NCBI GenBank assembly: GCA_002729295.1
Contig: PBTU01000057.1
Coordinates: 1-19,849 of the forward strand
Reading direction: 5' to 3'
Length of the DNA stretch: 19,849 bases
Source of the DNA: Verrucomicrobiales bacterium
Lineage (GTDB): Bacteria > Verrucomicrobiota > Verrucomicrobiia > Verrucomicrobiales > Akkermansiaceae
In this document: piece after piece, positions 6,435 to 14,151 of the stretch
Numbering within the stretch: position 1 is the first letter of the stretch
Layout: each line of letters begins with the position of its first letter
The notes under the pieces: generated by a model
Databases searched by the model: none
Seen by the model: only the letters and a program-made list of their open reading frames with translations
What the model was told of the DNA's origin: nothing
Made by a program: the position numbers and the translations under genes

Positions 6435-6827
6435 ATGAAAGCTTCCAAAGTCGCCCAGAGCACCGCTCGCCGAATTTTTCGCCTTTGCCTCAAGGACGGT
6501 AAAATCAACGCGCGGATGTTGAAGCCCATCATCAAGAGAATTAGCGATGAGAAGCCCCGTGACTATCGCGGCATTCTTGTTTCTCTTCGTCGTCTCCTTC
6601 AGGCCGAATTGATCAAAAAGCAGGTCACCGTGGAAAGCGCGGCCAAGCTCGACGAAGTAACTCTAGGCAAAGTCCAAACCTCTCTTTGTAAAGAATATGG
6701 TGAGGGACTGACATTCAAATTTAAAGTCGACCCCAAACTCCTCGGCGGTCTTCGCATCCGCGTTGGAAACGACGTCTACGACGGCTCGGTTAAGGCCCGC
6801 CTCGAAACTCTCGCAAATTCATTTTAA
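6435..6827 (+). CDS. atpH: F-type ATP synthase subunit delta, shortened
   Basis: The 130-residue delta (OSCP) subunit joining the top of F1 to the b stalk. The C-terminal signature is clear: VDPKLLGGLRIRVGNDVYDG, then SVKARLETLANSF, matching the family's GGxxxRVGD...DGSVxxRLxxL. The N-terminal helical domain is much reduced. Typical bacterial delta has about 175-180 residues with a six-helix N-domain of roughly 100; here about 60 residues precede the central linker, as if about 45 residues were absent from its middle. The first helix (ARRIFRLCL) is kept. The frame is intact and spacing to neighbours is normal (28 and 36 bases), so it is a short gene rather than a broken one. Confidence 0.9.
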   Translation: MKASKVAQSTARRIFRLCLKDGKINARMLKPIIKRISDEKPRDYRGILVSLRRLLQAELIKKQVTVESAAKLDEVTLGKVQTSLCKEYGEGLTFKFKVDPKLLGGLRIRVGNDVYDGSVKARLETLANSF

Positions 6828-6863
6828 CAATCTCTGTCACCCATTCTCTAACCCTTTAAAGTC

Positions 6864-8396
6864 ATGAGCAGCATTCTCCAAGAACTGGAAGCCCAAATCG
6901 CGAACGTCAAAACGTCCGTTAAGAAGACCAACATCGGTATCGTCCGTGAAACTGGTGACGGTGTCGCCAAAGTGGAAGGACTCAGCTCCGCGCAGCTGAA
7001 CGAAATGATTGAATTTCCCGGTGGCCTGATGGGTCTCGCCTTGAACCTTGAGGAAGGTGAAGTGGGGGTTGTGTTCCTCGGTGACGGTAAGCACATCACA
7101 GAAGGGATGGAGTGTAAGACCACTGGTCAGCTTCTTTCGATTCCCGTTGGCGAAGCATTTCTCGGTCGTGTCGTTGACACTCTTGCTCGTCCTGTCGACG
7201 GTAAGGGAGAGATTGCCTCGGAAACCGAATATCCTGTGGAGAAGATTGCTCCCGGAATTATTAAGCGTGAGTCCGTTTCGGTTCCGCTTCAGACTGGTAT
7301 TGCCTCCATCGACGCCATGATCCCTATCGGTCGTGGTCAGCGTGAGCTTATCATTGGCGACCGCTCCACTGGTAAGACGACCATCGCGATCGACACTATC
7401 ATTTCGCAGTCCAATCAGAACAAGGCCGCTGCTGAAGGTCGCCTTAAAGACCACAAGCCAGTTTACTGTGTTTATGTTGCGATCGGCCAGAAGCAGTCAA
7501 ACGTCGCCCGGACCGTTTCTATTCTCGAAGAAGCCGGCGCTCTCGACAATACGATCATCGTTGCTGCTTCCGCATCGGACTCTGCAACCAACCAGTTCCT
7601 CGCTCCCTATTCTGGATGTGCTCTCGCCGAGTATCTCATGGATCAGGGGAAGGACGTCCTCATTGTCTTTGATGACCTTTCCAAGCAGGCTGTTGCCTAT
7701 CGTCAGGTATCCCTTATCCTCCGTCGCCCATCTGGTCGTGAAGCTTATCCCGGGGATGTTTTCTATCTTCACTCACGTCTCCTTGAGCGTTCCGCACGTC
7801 TCTCGCAAAAAGAAGGCGGCGGCTCCCTAACTGCGCTTCCAATTATTGAAACCCAGGCTGGCGATGTTTCGGCATACATTCCCACCAACGTGATTTCCAT
7901 TACGGACGGTCAGATCTTCCTCGAGACCGACTTGTTCTATCAAGGTATCCGCCCTGCGATTTCTGTTGGCCTCTCTGTCTCCCGCGTGGGATCCGCGGCG
8001 CAGACCAAGGCAATTAAGAAAGTCTCAGGAACAACCAAATTAGACCTCGCCCAGTTCCGCGAACTTCAGGCCTTCGCCCAGTTTGGTTCGGATCTTGATG
8101 ATGCCACCAAGGCCAAGATCAGCCGTGGACAACGCATTGTTGAACTCTTCAAACAGAATCAGTATTCACCGCTTTCCATGGAGATGGAAGTGGCAGTTCT
8201 CTGGGCCATGCAGAACGGTCACTTCGACGATGTCGATGTGGAACGCGTTAAGGAGTGTCAGGCTGCTCTTGAGGAATTTCTTTCCACGCGCAAGGCTGAA
8301 CTTCTGCAGAAAATTGCCGACGAGAAGGCGCTTTCGGACGACACCAATGTCGGTCTTAAGACCGCCCTTGACGACTTCAAAGGAAGTTGGAAGTAA
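6864..8396 (+). CDS. atpA: F-type ATP synthase subunit alpha
   Basis: The 510-residue non-catalytic nucleotide-binding subunit of F1, full length for the family. The P-loop is GDRSTGKT (165-172, Lys171); most homologues have GDRQTGKT, so the Q-to-S change is a small peculiarity. The Walker B region is VLIVFDDLSK (265-274), and the arginine finger completing the beta catalytic site is R374 in SVSRVGSAAQ. The N-terminal barrel (about 25-95), the central ATPase domain and the C-terminal helical bundle are all present. It is preceded by a pyrimidine-rich leader without Shine-Dalgarno. Codon choice is biased to CGT/CGC, GGT and CTC/CTT, consistent with high expression. Confidence 0.98.
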   Translation: MSSILQELEAQIANVKTSVKKTNIGIVRETGDGVAKVEGLSSAQLNEMIEFPGGLMGLALNLEEGEVGVVFLGDGKHITEGMECKTTGQLLSIPVGEAFLGRVVDTLARPVDGKGEIASETEYPVEKIAPGIIKRESVSVPLQTGIASIDAMIPIGRGQRELIIGDRSTGKTTIAIDTIISQSNQNKAAAEGRLKDHKPVYCVYVAIGQKQSNVARTVSILEEAGALDNTIIVAASASDSATNQFLAPYSGCALAEYLMDQGKDVLIVFDDLSKQAVAYRQVSLILRRPSGREAYPGDVFYLHSRLLERSARLSQKEGGGSLTALPIIETQAGDVSAYIPTNVISITDGQIFLETDLFYQGIRPAISVGLSVSRVGSAAQTKAIKKVSGTTKLDLAQFRELQAFAQFGSDLDDATKAKISRGQRIVELFKQNQYSPLSMEMEVAVLWAMQNGHFDDVDVERVKECQAALEEFLSTRKAELLQKIADEKALSDDTNVGLKTALDDFKGSWK

Positions 8397-8437
8397 GGCT
8401 CGGTTCGGGTTATCAAATTTAAAATTCTTCATTTTCC

Positions 8438-9334
8438 ATGGCCAACCTTCGTGACATTCGCCGACGCATTAAGTCGGTCAAAAGCACCTCGCAAATTACC
8501 AAAGCGATGGAGCTGGTCTCGGCTGCCAAGATGAAGAAGGCTCAGGACCAGGCTCTGGCCGGTCGGGACTATGCCGACAAACTCAACAAGGTTCTCGTCA
8601 ATCTCAAGGAGAACACCTCTGAAGAAAGCCATCCCCTTCTCGAAAAACGTGAGGGAGCTAAGGAGCTCATGCTCGTCATTTCCACCGGACGTGGCCTTTG
8701 CGGCGGACTCAACACCAACCTTTACAAGACCGTCATCAAGAGCGCGACTGACGAGACCGAGTACGTCACCGTCGGAAAGAAGCTTCGCCAGACCATTGCC
8801 AAGACCGGTGGCAACATCGTCACCGATTGGGAAGTTGCCGACCCGGTCCCTTTCAACGACGCCAAGCCGATTTCAAAATTCCTCACTGAGAAGTTCCTCA
8901 GCGGCGAATACGACAAAATTAGCGTCGCCTTCAACAATTTCGTCAGCACGCTGACCCAGACTCCCGAAGTCTTCCAATTGCTTCCAATCGAATCTGAAGA
9001 TCTTGGTGAAAAGCAGGACTACGAGGGAGTAGACAAAGGCGAGATTGGTGAAACCGATAAGGCTGCCGCGCTCGGTGCCGATTACGACTTCGAGCCAAGT
9101 GCTGAAGGCGTTCTCGATAAGCTTCTCCCTCTCTATATCAATTTCCAGATCTATCAGATGCTGGTGGAAGCCCGCGCCTCCGAGCATTCCGCTCGGATGG
9201 TTGCGATGAAGGCCGCCACTGACAACGCGAAGAACATGATCGACGATCTGACTTTGGAATACAACAAAGCCCGTCAGGCTGCCATTACGGCCGAGCTTCT
9301 TGAGATTACCACGGCTATGAAAGCCATGGAGTGA
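8438..9334 (+). CDS. atpG: F-type ATP synthase subunit gamma
   Basis: The 298-residue central rotor shaft, transmitting c-ring rotation to the catalytic head. The two conserved coiled-coil ends are present: RRRIKSVKSTSQITKAMELV (8-27) and, near the C-terminus, EHSARMVAMKAATDNAKNM followed by an LTLEYNKARQAAIT stretch. The central Rossmann-like domain carries STGRGLCGGLNTNL (82-95), typical of the family. Residues about 188-220 form an acidic, variable insertion (EDLGEKQDYEGVDKGE...) before the C-terminal helix. It begins 41 bases after atpA and precedes atpD by 52, in the standard order. Confidence 0.97.
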   Translation: MANLRDIRRRIKSVKSTSQITKAMELVSAAKMKKAQDQALAGRDYADKLNKVLVNLKENTSEESHPLLEKREGAKELMLVISTGRGLCGGLNTNLYKTVIKSATDETEYVTVGKKLRQTIAKTGGNIVTDWEVADPVPFNDAKPISKFLTEKFLSGEYDKISVAFNNFVSTLTQTPEVFQLLPIESEDLGEKQDYEGVDKGEIGETDKAAALGADYDFEPSAEGVLDKLLPLYINFQIYQMLVEARASEHSARMVAMKAATDNAKNMIDDLTLEYNKARQAAITAELLEITTAMKAME

Positions 9335-9386
9335 TCATAAATCGTTAAATTTTTACCACCAACCATTCAACTTTTCCCAAACCACC

Positions 9387-10853
9387 ATGAGCAAAAAAGG
9401 AACCATCGTTCAGGTCATCGGCGCCGTCGTTGACGTTGACTTCTCAAGCGCCAAAAAGCTTCCCGAAATCTACAACGCTCTCGAGTTGTCCTATGATCTC
9501 TTCGGAGTGAAGACCAAGCTCGTTCTCGAAGTGCAGCAGCACCTCGGTGACGGCTGGGTTCGCGGCGTCGCGATGAGCACCACTGAAGGTCTCAAGCGTG
9601 GCATGAGCGTGACTGACACCGGCAAGCCGATTGCGGTTCCCGTTGGTAAGCAAATTCTTGGACGTATTTTCAACGTGACGGGAGACGTGGTGGATGAAAA
9701 CCAGCTCGCTCTCGAAGACGCCAAGCTTCGGTCTCCCATTCACCGTGCTGCTCCTGATCTGACCGAGCAGTCTTCCACGACTGAAATTCTTCCTACCGGA
9801 ATTAAAGTGATCGACTTGATCTGCCCGCTCCTCAAAGGAGGTAAGGGTGGTATGTTCGGTGGTGCTGGTGTGGGTAAGACCGTGGTGATCATGGAGCTCA
9901 TTAATAACATTGCGAAAGCACACGGTGGTTACTCGGTGTTCGCTGGTGTGGGTGAGCGGACTCGTGAGGGCAACGACCTTTACTGGGAGATGATTGAATC
10001 CGGCGTTATTTCTTGTGAGAAAGATGAAAAGGGTCATCCCAAGCTTGATGAGAATGGCAACCCTGTTCTTGCCGACGGATCCAAAGTGGCGCTTTGCTAC
10101 GGCCAGATGAACGAGCCTCCGGGTGCGCGTCTCCGTGTTGCGCTTTCCGCGCTCACTATGGCCGAGCACTTCCGTGATGAGGACAATCAGGACGTTCTTC
10201 TTTTTGTGGACAATATTTTTCGATTCTCCCAAGCGGGTTCCGAGGTGTCCGCGCTTCTTGGCCGCACGCCGTCTGCGGTGGGATATCAGCCGACCCTCGC
10301 CGAGGAAATGGCCGGACTTCAGGAGCGTATCACTTCGACCAAGAAGGGATCAATTACCTCCATTCAGGCCGTTTACGTTCCTGCGGATGACTTGACCGAC
10401 CCCGCTCCCGCCAACACCTTCGCTCACCTTGACGCGACCGTGGTGCTTGAGCGTTCACTTGCTGAGCAGGCTCTCTTCCCGGCGGTTGACCCACTCGCTT
10501 CAACTTCTGCTGCCCTTGCTCCGGAGATTGTTGGCGAAGAGCACTACAAAGTGGCTCGTGGCGTTCAGCTCGTGCTCCAGCGTTACAAGGATCTTCAGGA
10601 CATCATCGCCATTCTCGGAATGGACGAACTTTCTGACGACGATAAGACCGCTGTGTTCCGCGCTCGTAAGATTCAGCGTTTCCTCACCCAGCCCTTCCAC
10701 GTGGCCGAGGTCTTCACCAACGTTCCCGGAGTTCTTTGCACCATTGAGGACACCGTGAAAGGATTTGCCGAGATTCTAGACGGGAAGCACGATGATGTTC
10801 CCGAGTCCAACTTCTATATGAAGGCTGGGATCGATTCCGTCGATAAAGGTTAA
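9387..10853 (+). CDS. atpD: F-type ATP synthase subunit beta (catalytic)
   Basis: The 488-residue catalytic subunit. The P-loop is GGAGVGKT (158-165, Lys164), the catalytic Glu is E190 in GVGERTREGNDLYWEM, Walker B is DVLLFVDNIFRF (269-280), and the DELSEED-type loop reads DELSDDD (413-419). Two departures are visible. Residues about 209-232 form a hydrophilic insertion of roughly 16-20 residues rich in Gly, Asp, Glu, Lys and Pro between the ESGVI segment and SKVALCYGQMNEPPGAR. The usual DPLDSTSR motif reads DPLASTSA (368-375), losing both the Asp and the Arg. All core catalytic residues are retained, so the enzyme should be active. It is slightly longer than the usual 460-480 because of the insertion. 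Confidence 0.98.
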   Translation: MSKKGTIVQVIGAVVDVDFSSAKKLPEIYNALELSYDLFGVKTKLVLEVQQHLGDGWVRGVAMSTTEGLKRGMSVTDTGKPIAVPVGKQILGRIFNVTGDVVDENQLALEDAKLRSPIHRAAPDLTEQSSTTEILPTGIKVIDLICPLLKGGKGGMFGGAGVGKTVVIMELINNIAKAHGGYSVFAGVGERTREGNDLYWEMIESGVISCEKDEKGHPKLDENGNPVLADGSKVALCYGQMNEPPGARLRVALSALTMAEHFRDEDNQDVLLFVDNIFRFSQAGSEVSALLGRTPSAVGYQPTLAEEMAGLQERITSTKKGSITSIQAVYVPADDLTDPAPANTFAHLDATVVLERSLAEQALFPAVDPLASTSAALAPEIVGEEHYKVARGVQLVLQRYKDLQDIIAILGMDELSDDDKTAVFRARKIQRFLTQPFHVAEVFTNVPGVLCTIEDTVKGFAEILDGKHDDVPESNFYMKAGIDSVDKG

Positions 10854-10880
10854 TTTTTCCAACCGAGCCCATTTTATCTC

Positions 10881-11288
10881 ATGCCATTCCAACTCGACAT
10901 CGTAACTCCCGAGAAGACGATCTTCTCAGATTCTGTCGATGACGTTTACCTGCCTGGTAGCGAGGGTGAGATGGGCATTCTGGCAATGCACTCCGCATTG
11001 GTGGCACCTCTGCAACCGGGTGAGCTTCGTTACCTTAAGGACGGTGAAGTCGAAGAGCTTGCCGTTGGTGAGGGATTCGTGGAGGTGACCGGGGACAAGG
11101 TTTCCGTGCTTATTGATCTTGCGATCGGCGAAGACGCTATCGATGAGCATCAGGTCGAAGAAGCAATGAAGCGTGCCAAAAATGCCTTGGATGGAGTGGT
11201 AGGTGATGATCCCGAGGAAATGCAGGCTCTCATGATGTCCATTGCCAAGTCCGAGGCTATGCTCAAGCTGAAGCGCAAGCGTCGCTAG
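10881..11288 (+). CDS. atpC: F-type ATP synthase subunit epsilon
   Basis: The 135-residue epsilon subunit, a rotor component that couples gamma to the c-ring and can inhibit ATP hydrolysis. The N-terminal beta-sandwich begins MPFQLDIVTPEKTIFSDSVD and contains the family hallmarks PGSEGEMGILAMHSALVAPL (35-54) and GEGFVEVTGDKVSVLIDLA. The C-terminal helical domain (about 95-135) is present and ends in a strongly basic tail (KLKRKRR). It closes the operon, 27 bases after atpD, and is followed by an intrinsic terminator. Confidence 0.96.
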   Translation: MPFQLDIVTPEKTIFSDSVDDVYLPGSEGEMGILAMHSALVAPLQPGELRYLKDGEVEELAVGEGFVEVTGDKVSVLIDLAIGEDAIDEHQVEEAMKRAKNALDGVVGDDPEEMQALMMSIAKSEAMLKLKRKRR

Positions 11289-11311
11289 AGTTCCTTCCCA
11301 CAAATTTCAAG

Positions 11312-11342
11312 GACGACGGTTCGATTCAGTCCGTCGTTTTTT
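11312..11342 (+). terminator. Intrinsic terminator of the atp operon
   Basis: ACGACGG (11313-11319) and CCGTCGT (11331-11337) form a 7-bp stem, extendable by one G-U pair, with an 11-base loop. The 3' arm runs into six T residues (11337-11342). It starts 24 bases after the atpC stop. Confidence 0.8.
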
Positions 11343-11355
11343 CATGTCGGGACTT

Positions 11356-11386
11356 AAAAAAATCACAGGTGGCATTCCCGTGATTT
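11356..11386 (-). terminator. Intrinsic terminator of the Ser/Thr kinase gene
   Basis: On the - strand, AAATCAC and GTGATTT (+ strand positions 11380-11386 and 11360-11366) form a 7-bp stem around 13 bases, followed by a run of seven U (+ strand A 11356-11362). It lies 23 bases past the kinase stop and faces the atp terminator, so the two convergent units are insulated separately. Confidence 0.7.
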
Positions 11387-11408
11387 ACGAAAGTATGTCG
11401 GCGAGGAC

Positions 11409-13151
11409 TTAAGCGCGGAACTTGGTGACCTTCTGTTCGTCTCTTCCGTTGAGCAGGGTATCGAGTGCTTCGGCAGCAGACTGGGGACGATCATCTTTGT
11501 CCAAGGCGATCAATGACATGACCCATTCAGCAAGCCACTTGGGAATGTTGGGAATGATTTCCGAGATGTCGGTGACGATATGCTGAAGGTGGGCCGACAT
11601 GATGGAGATGGGGTTACCCCCGTCGAATGGGCGCCGATGCGTGAGCATCCAATAAAAGACTGTTCCCAGGGCGTAGAGGTCGGTGCAGACATCGAGGTCT
11701 TCTTTAAGAATCTGCTCTGGTGAGCAAAAGAAAATGGTTCCTTCGAGACCACGCCCTTTTGGCGCATTGCCCTGCTCGTTCTGGATGAGTTGGGCACGTC
11801 CGTAGTCAATGAGCTTGATAATATCGCGGCCTCCACCCTGCTCGCAAAGCATGATGTTGGAGGGCTTCAAATCGAGGTGAAGCAAGCCGGCCTTGTGTGT
11901 TGCTTCCAATCCTTCGAGTGCTTGCTCGGCGAAATTGATAAAGCGGTTGATGTCGAAATTGAGTTCCCGAAGTTTGATCGCTTCCTCCATATTGGAGCCT
12001 TCGATCAGCTCCATGGCAATATAGCGTCCTTTTTCATCGATATCGGCGTCGTAAATGCTCACGACGTATGGGTGGTTAATATGCGACGCGGATTTCATTT
12101 CCAGCGCGTAGTCACGATCTTTGTCGGTCCGTGAGATGGATTTGAATCGTTTAAGGGCAACGTCTCTCCTCATTCGCGTGTCTGTAGCCCGATAGACCAC
12201 GGAGGTGCCACCTTCGCCGATTTCCTGTTCATCAAGGTAGCGTTCACCGGGATTGCTTTCGGCAGCGACATGGCTGCCGGTGAGATTTTGGAGGTTTTCG
12301 ACTATCTGGCTGAGTGAGTAGTAAGGAACTGGTCCGAGGCTGGTGACTGCGGAGTCCAAGGCAGCTTCATCGACAGGAGCGGCGACTGCCACTGCAGTGG
12401 CGGGGGCGGGTGTGGCGGCGACAGTGGCTTGGGCTGGTCTTAGATCGTCGGTTCTTCCGACCAGCAATCTGGTGGGAGCGGGAGGCGGAATAGTCTGTCC
12501 CTCAGGTCCCAGAGGGTTTGCCATTTGGGAATCCGCGACACCGTTGAGATTGGCAGGCACGGGAATGACCTGCCCTTGATTTTGAGGAACACCAACATTA
12601 AGGGCTCTCGTGGGAGGAGGCACTGGGATTTCTCCGGTGAGTGCCTGTGGGAGGCCGACGCTCACACGCTGTGTGGCTGTGGGCAGGGGGATCTGTTGGG
12701 TTGCCGGAGATGGCATGGAATCGCCAGTGATCAGACGGCGTGTCCTTGGCGGCTCAGGGATGGCTTGTTGGTATTGTTGGGGCTGTTGATAGTGAGTTTG
12801 CTGTTGAGCCGGATAGTATGGAGCCTGTGGCAGAGAAGGAGCGTTCGGCAGGGGATGCTGGTATTGCTGCTGTTGTGGCGCTTGCGGGTAATGGGGAGCA
12901 ACCGGTTGTTGATACTGTTGTGGCAGAGGCTGCTGGTATTGAGGAGCAGGTTGCTGATATTGAGGTTCCTGCTGCTGGTATTGGAGCGGGGCTTGCGGAT
13001 ATTGTTGCTGCTGCGGAGCTTGGGGGTAGTAGGGTTGCTGCGCTTGAACCGGCATCGTGTGATGCTGCACCTGAATAGGATTTGGTTGCGTCCGCGAAAG
13101 CTTGGCCGCTTGGGAAAGCGGGTCAATCGGTCGATTTTTGTAGCCAGACAT
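11409..13151 (-). CDS. Ser/Thr protein kinase with P/Q-rich and repeat-containing N-terminal region
   Basis: A 580-residue Hanks-type kinase. The kinase domain is at about 304-568: Gly loop IGEGGTSVVY (311-320), ATP-anchoring K334 in VALKRF, catalytic loop HLDLKPSN (425-432, D427), metal-binding DYG (449-451, DFG variant), SPE (477-479, APE variant), and DLYALGTVFYWML. All catalytic residues are kept. The Arg before the catalytic Asp is Leu, so it is a non-RD kinase, usually less dependent on activation-loop phosphorylation. Residues 22-130 are a Pro/Gln/Tyr-rich low-complexity region. Residues 129-232 contain five degenerate copies of an I-P-x-P-x-x-T-R-x-L motif. There is no transmembrane segment, so it is probably cytosolic. 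Its orientation and distance (246 bases) put it downstream of the Roadblock-like gene. Confidence 0.93.
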   Translation of the reverse strand: MSGYKNRPIDPLSQAAKLSRTQPNPIQVQHHTMPVQAQQPYYPQAPQQQQYPQAPLQYQQQEPQYQQPAPQYQQPLPQQYQQPVAPHYPQAPQQQQYQHPLPNAPSLPQAPYYPAQQQTHYQQPQQYQQAIPEPPRTRRLITGDSMPSPATQQIPLPTATQRVSVGLPQALTGEIPVPPPTRALNVGVPQNQGQVIPVPANLNGVADSQMANPLGPEGQTIPPPAPTRLLVGRTDDLRPAQATVAATPAPATAVAVAAPVDEAALDSAVTSLGPVPYYSLSQIVENLQNLTGSHVAAESNPGERYLDEQEIGEGGTSVVYRATDTRMRRDVALKRFKSISRTDKDRDYALEMKSASHINHPYVVSIYDADIDEKGRYIAMELIEGSNMEEAIKLRELNFDINRFINFAEQALEGLEATHKAGLLHLDLKPSNIMLCEQGGGRDIIKLIDYGRAQLIQNEQGNAPKGRGLEGTIFFCSPEQILKEDLDVCTDLYALGTVFYWMLTHRRPFDGGNPISIMSAHLQHIVTDISEIIPNIPKWLAEWVMSLIALDKDDRPQSAAEALDTLLNGRDEQKVTKFRA

Positions 13152-13397
13152 GGGGAATAGAAACCGTGAACCCTCAACTAACTTGGTCGCTTACATCAAA
13201 TTGCAATGTTTGGGAGGAGTCGTGAGCTCTTTTACTGCTGTTTAATGTATGAATGAAGTTGAACCTTGAGCCTACTTGTTTCCGATAAAGGTTATTTCGT
13301 TTTAGCTTTGTTGATTCCCCGACAAATTTCAAAAGGGCGGAAAGGGCTTAAGTCAAAAAATTTAAGGCGTCAACTTGCTTCCCTAGATTGCAGCTTT

Positions 13398-13742
13398 TCA
13401 ACCTCCCTCAGGCAAATACCGGCGCGCTACGACATCGATTGCAATTTTTGCGGAGTTGGCTTTGGCTGAATCATTGACGAGGACAACTAGAAGCGTTCTT
13501 CCGAGGTCGCGGAGAAAAATTGCTAATAAGTGGGTGTCTAGTCTAATCTCCTTGGCATCAGGCACTTTTGTACGAATTGTCTCGAGGACGGTATAGCCTT
13601 CTTCAGCAATTACGGGAATTTTTGTTGAGTCGAAAAAGTCAGGAAGGTCACCTGCCAGATAAGAGCCGGAGGGACTCACCAGGAAGGAGCCTGTAATGTT
13701 TCCCGAACGGCTGAGATATTGAATGAGTTCGTTGTTGCCCAT
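13398..13742 (-). CDS. Small Roadblock/LC7-like protein
   Basis: A 114-residue soluble protein. The pattern GNITGSFLVSPSGSYLAGDL near the N-terminus, a central amphipathic helix (VIAEEGYTVLETIRT), a strand with HLLAIFLRDLGRTLLVVLV, and a final helix (ANSAKIAIDVVARRYL) matches the alpha-beta-beta-alpha-beta-alpha plan of Roadblock/LC7 domains. Such domains commonly dimerise and regulate small GTPases or sit in sensory complexes. The similarity is one of pattern, not of diagnostic residues. It starts ten bases after the stop of the upstream 132-residue gene, so they probably form one transcript. The Ser/Thr kinase is the next gene on the same strand. No GTPase partner is in the window. Confidence 0.6.
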   Translation of the reverse strand: MGNNELIQYLSRSGNITGSFLVSPSGSYLAGDLPDFFDSTKIPVIAEEGYTVLETIRTKVPDAKEIRLDTHLLAIFLRDLGRTLLVVLVNDSAKANSAKIAIDVVARRYLPEGG

Positions 13743-13752
13743 GGGATATAGT

Positions 13753-14151
13753 TTAGAGAAGCGAAGTAAGTTCCACCGCCAGATGATCGATGTCTGTGGT
13801 GTGATCGGTGTGAAGGCCGACCAAGCGCGGACCGGGTGCGTTGGGAACTTCCGGATTCAGGGCGAGGATGATGAAGTGATCGTGGTCGGAGCTGGCTTGC
13901 ATTCGGTAGAGGCTCCCAAGCTCGGCATTGGCGGTCAGCTTGGAGGCCAGGCGGAGGCAGGCCGGTGCGATTTCTTGCAATTCCGCGGCCGCATCGGAAG
14001 AGCAGTGGATTTCCTGAAAATTGCGATCGGTTTGGAAGCTGTGCTTAACGCCTTGGAGAGCGGCGATGGCATCGGGATTAACGGGCTCCGGTTTCATGGT
14101 GGAGACGATAGTTAAATCGAGAGGGGGTTGGAGGCGAGTCTCAATCTCCAT
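13753..14151 (-). CDS. Hypothetical protein, 132 residues
   Basis: I do not recognise a family. The protein is soluble and acidic, with no signal or membrane segment. Residues about 26-100 look like an alternation of helix and strand (PDAIAALQGVKHSFQ, then DAAAELQEIAPACLRLAS), followed by a His/Asp-rich strand segment (SSDHDHFIILAL) and a final helix. It ends ten bases before the Roadblock-like gene, which suggests a shared transcript and possibly a shared complex. ATG at residue 19 (14097) is an alternative start that would leave more room for a promoter. Neither start has a Shine-Dalgarno. The gene is divergent from a possible 47-residue ORF. Confidence 0.6.
   Translation of the reverse strand: MEIETRLQPPLDLTIVSTMKPEPVNPDAIAALQGVKHSFQTDRNFQEIHCSSDAAAELQEIAPACLRLASKLTANAELGSLYRMQASSDHDHFIILALNPEVPNAPGPRLVGLHTDHTTDIDHLAVELTSLL

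Noticed and set aside
9444..10232. 262-codon - strand frame opposite atpD
   Set aside because: Antisense shadow of a highly conserved, codon-biased gene; no recognisable domain.
12525..13160. 211-codon Leu/Arg-rich + strand frame opposite the kinase N-terminus
   Set aside because: Its Leu runs are the complement of the kinase's Gln/Pro codons; not an independent gene.
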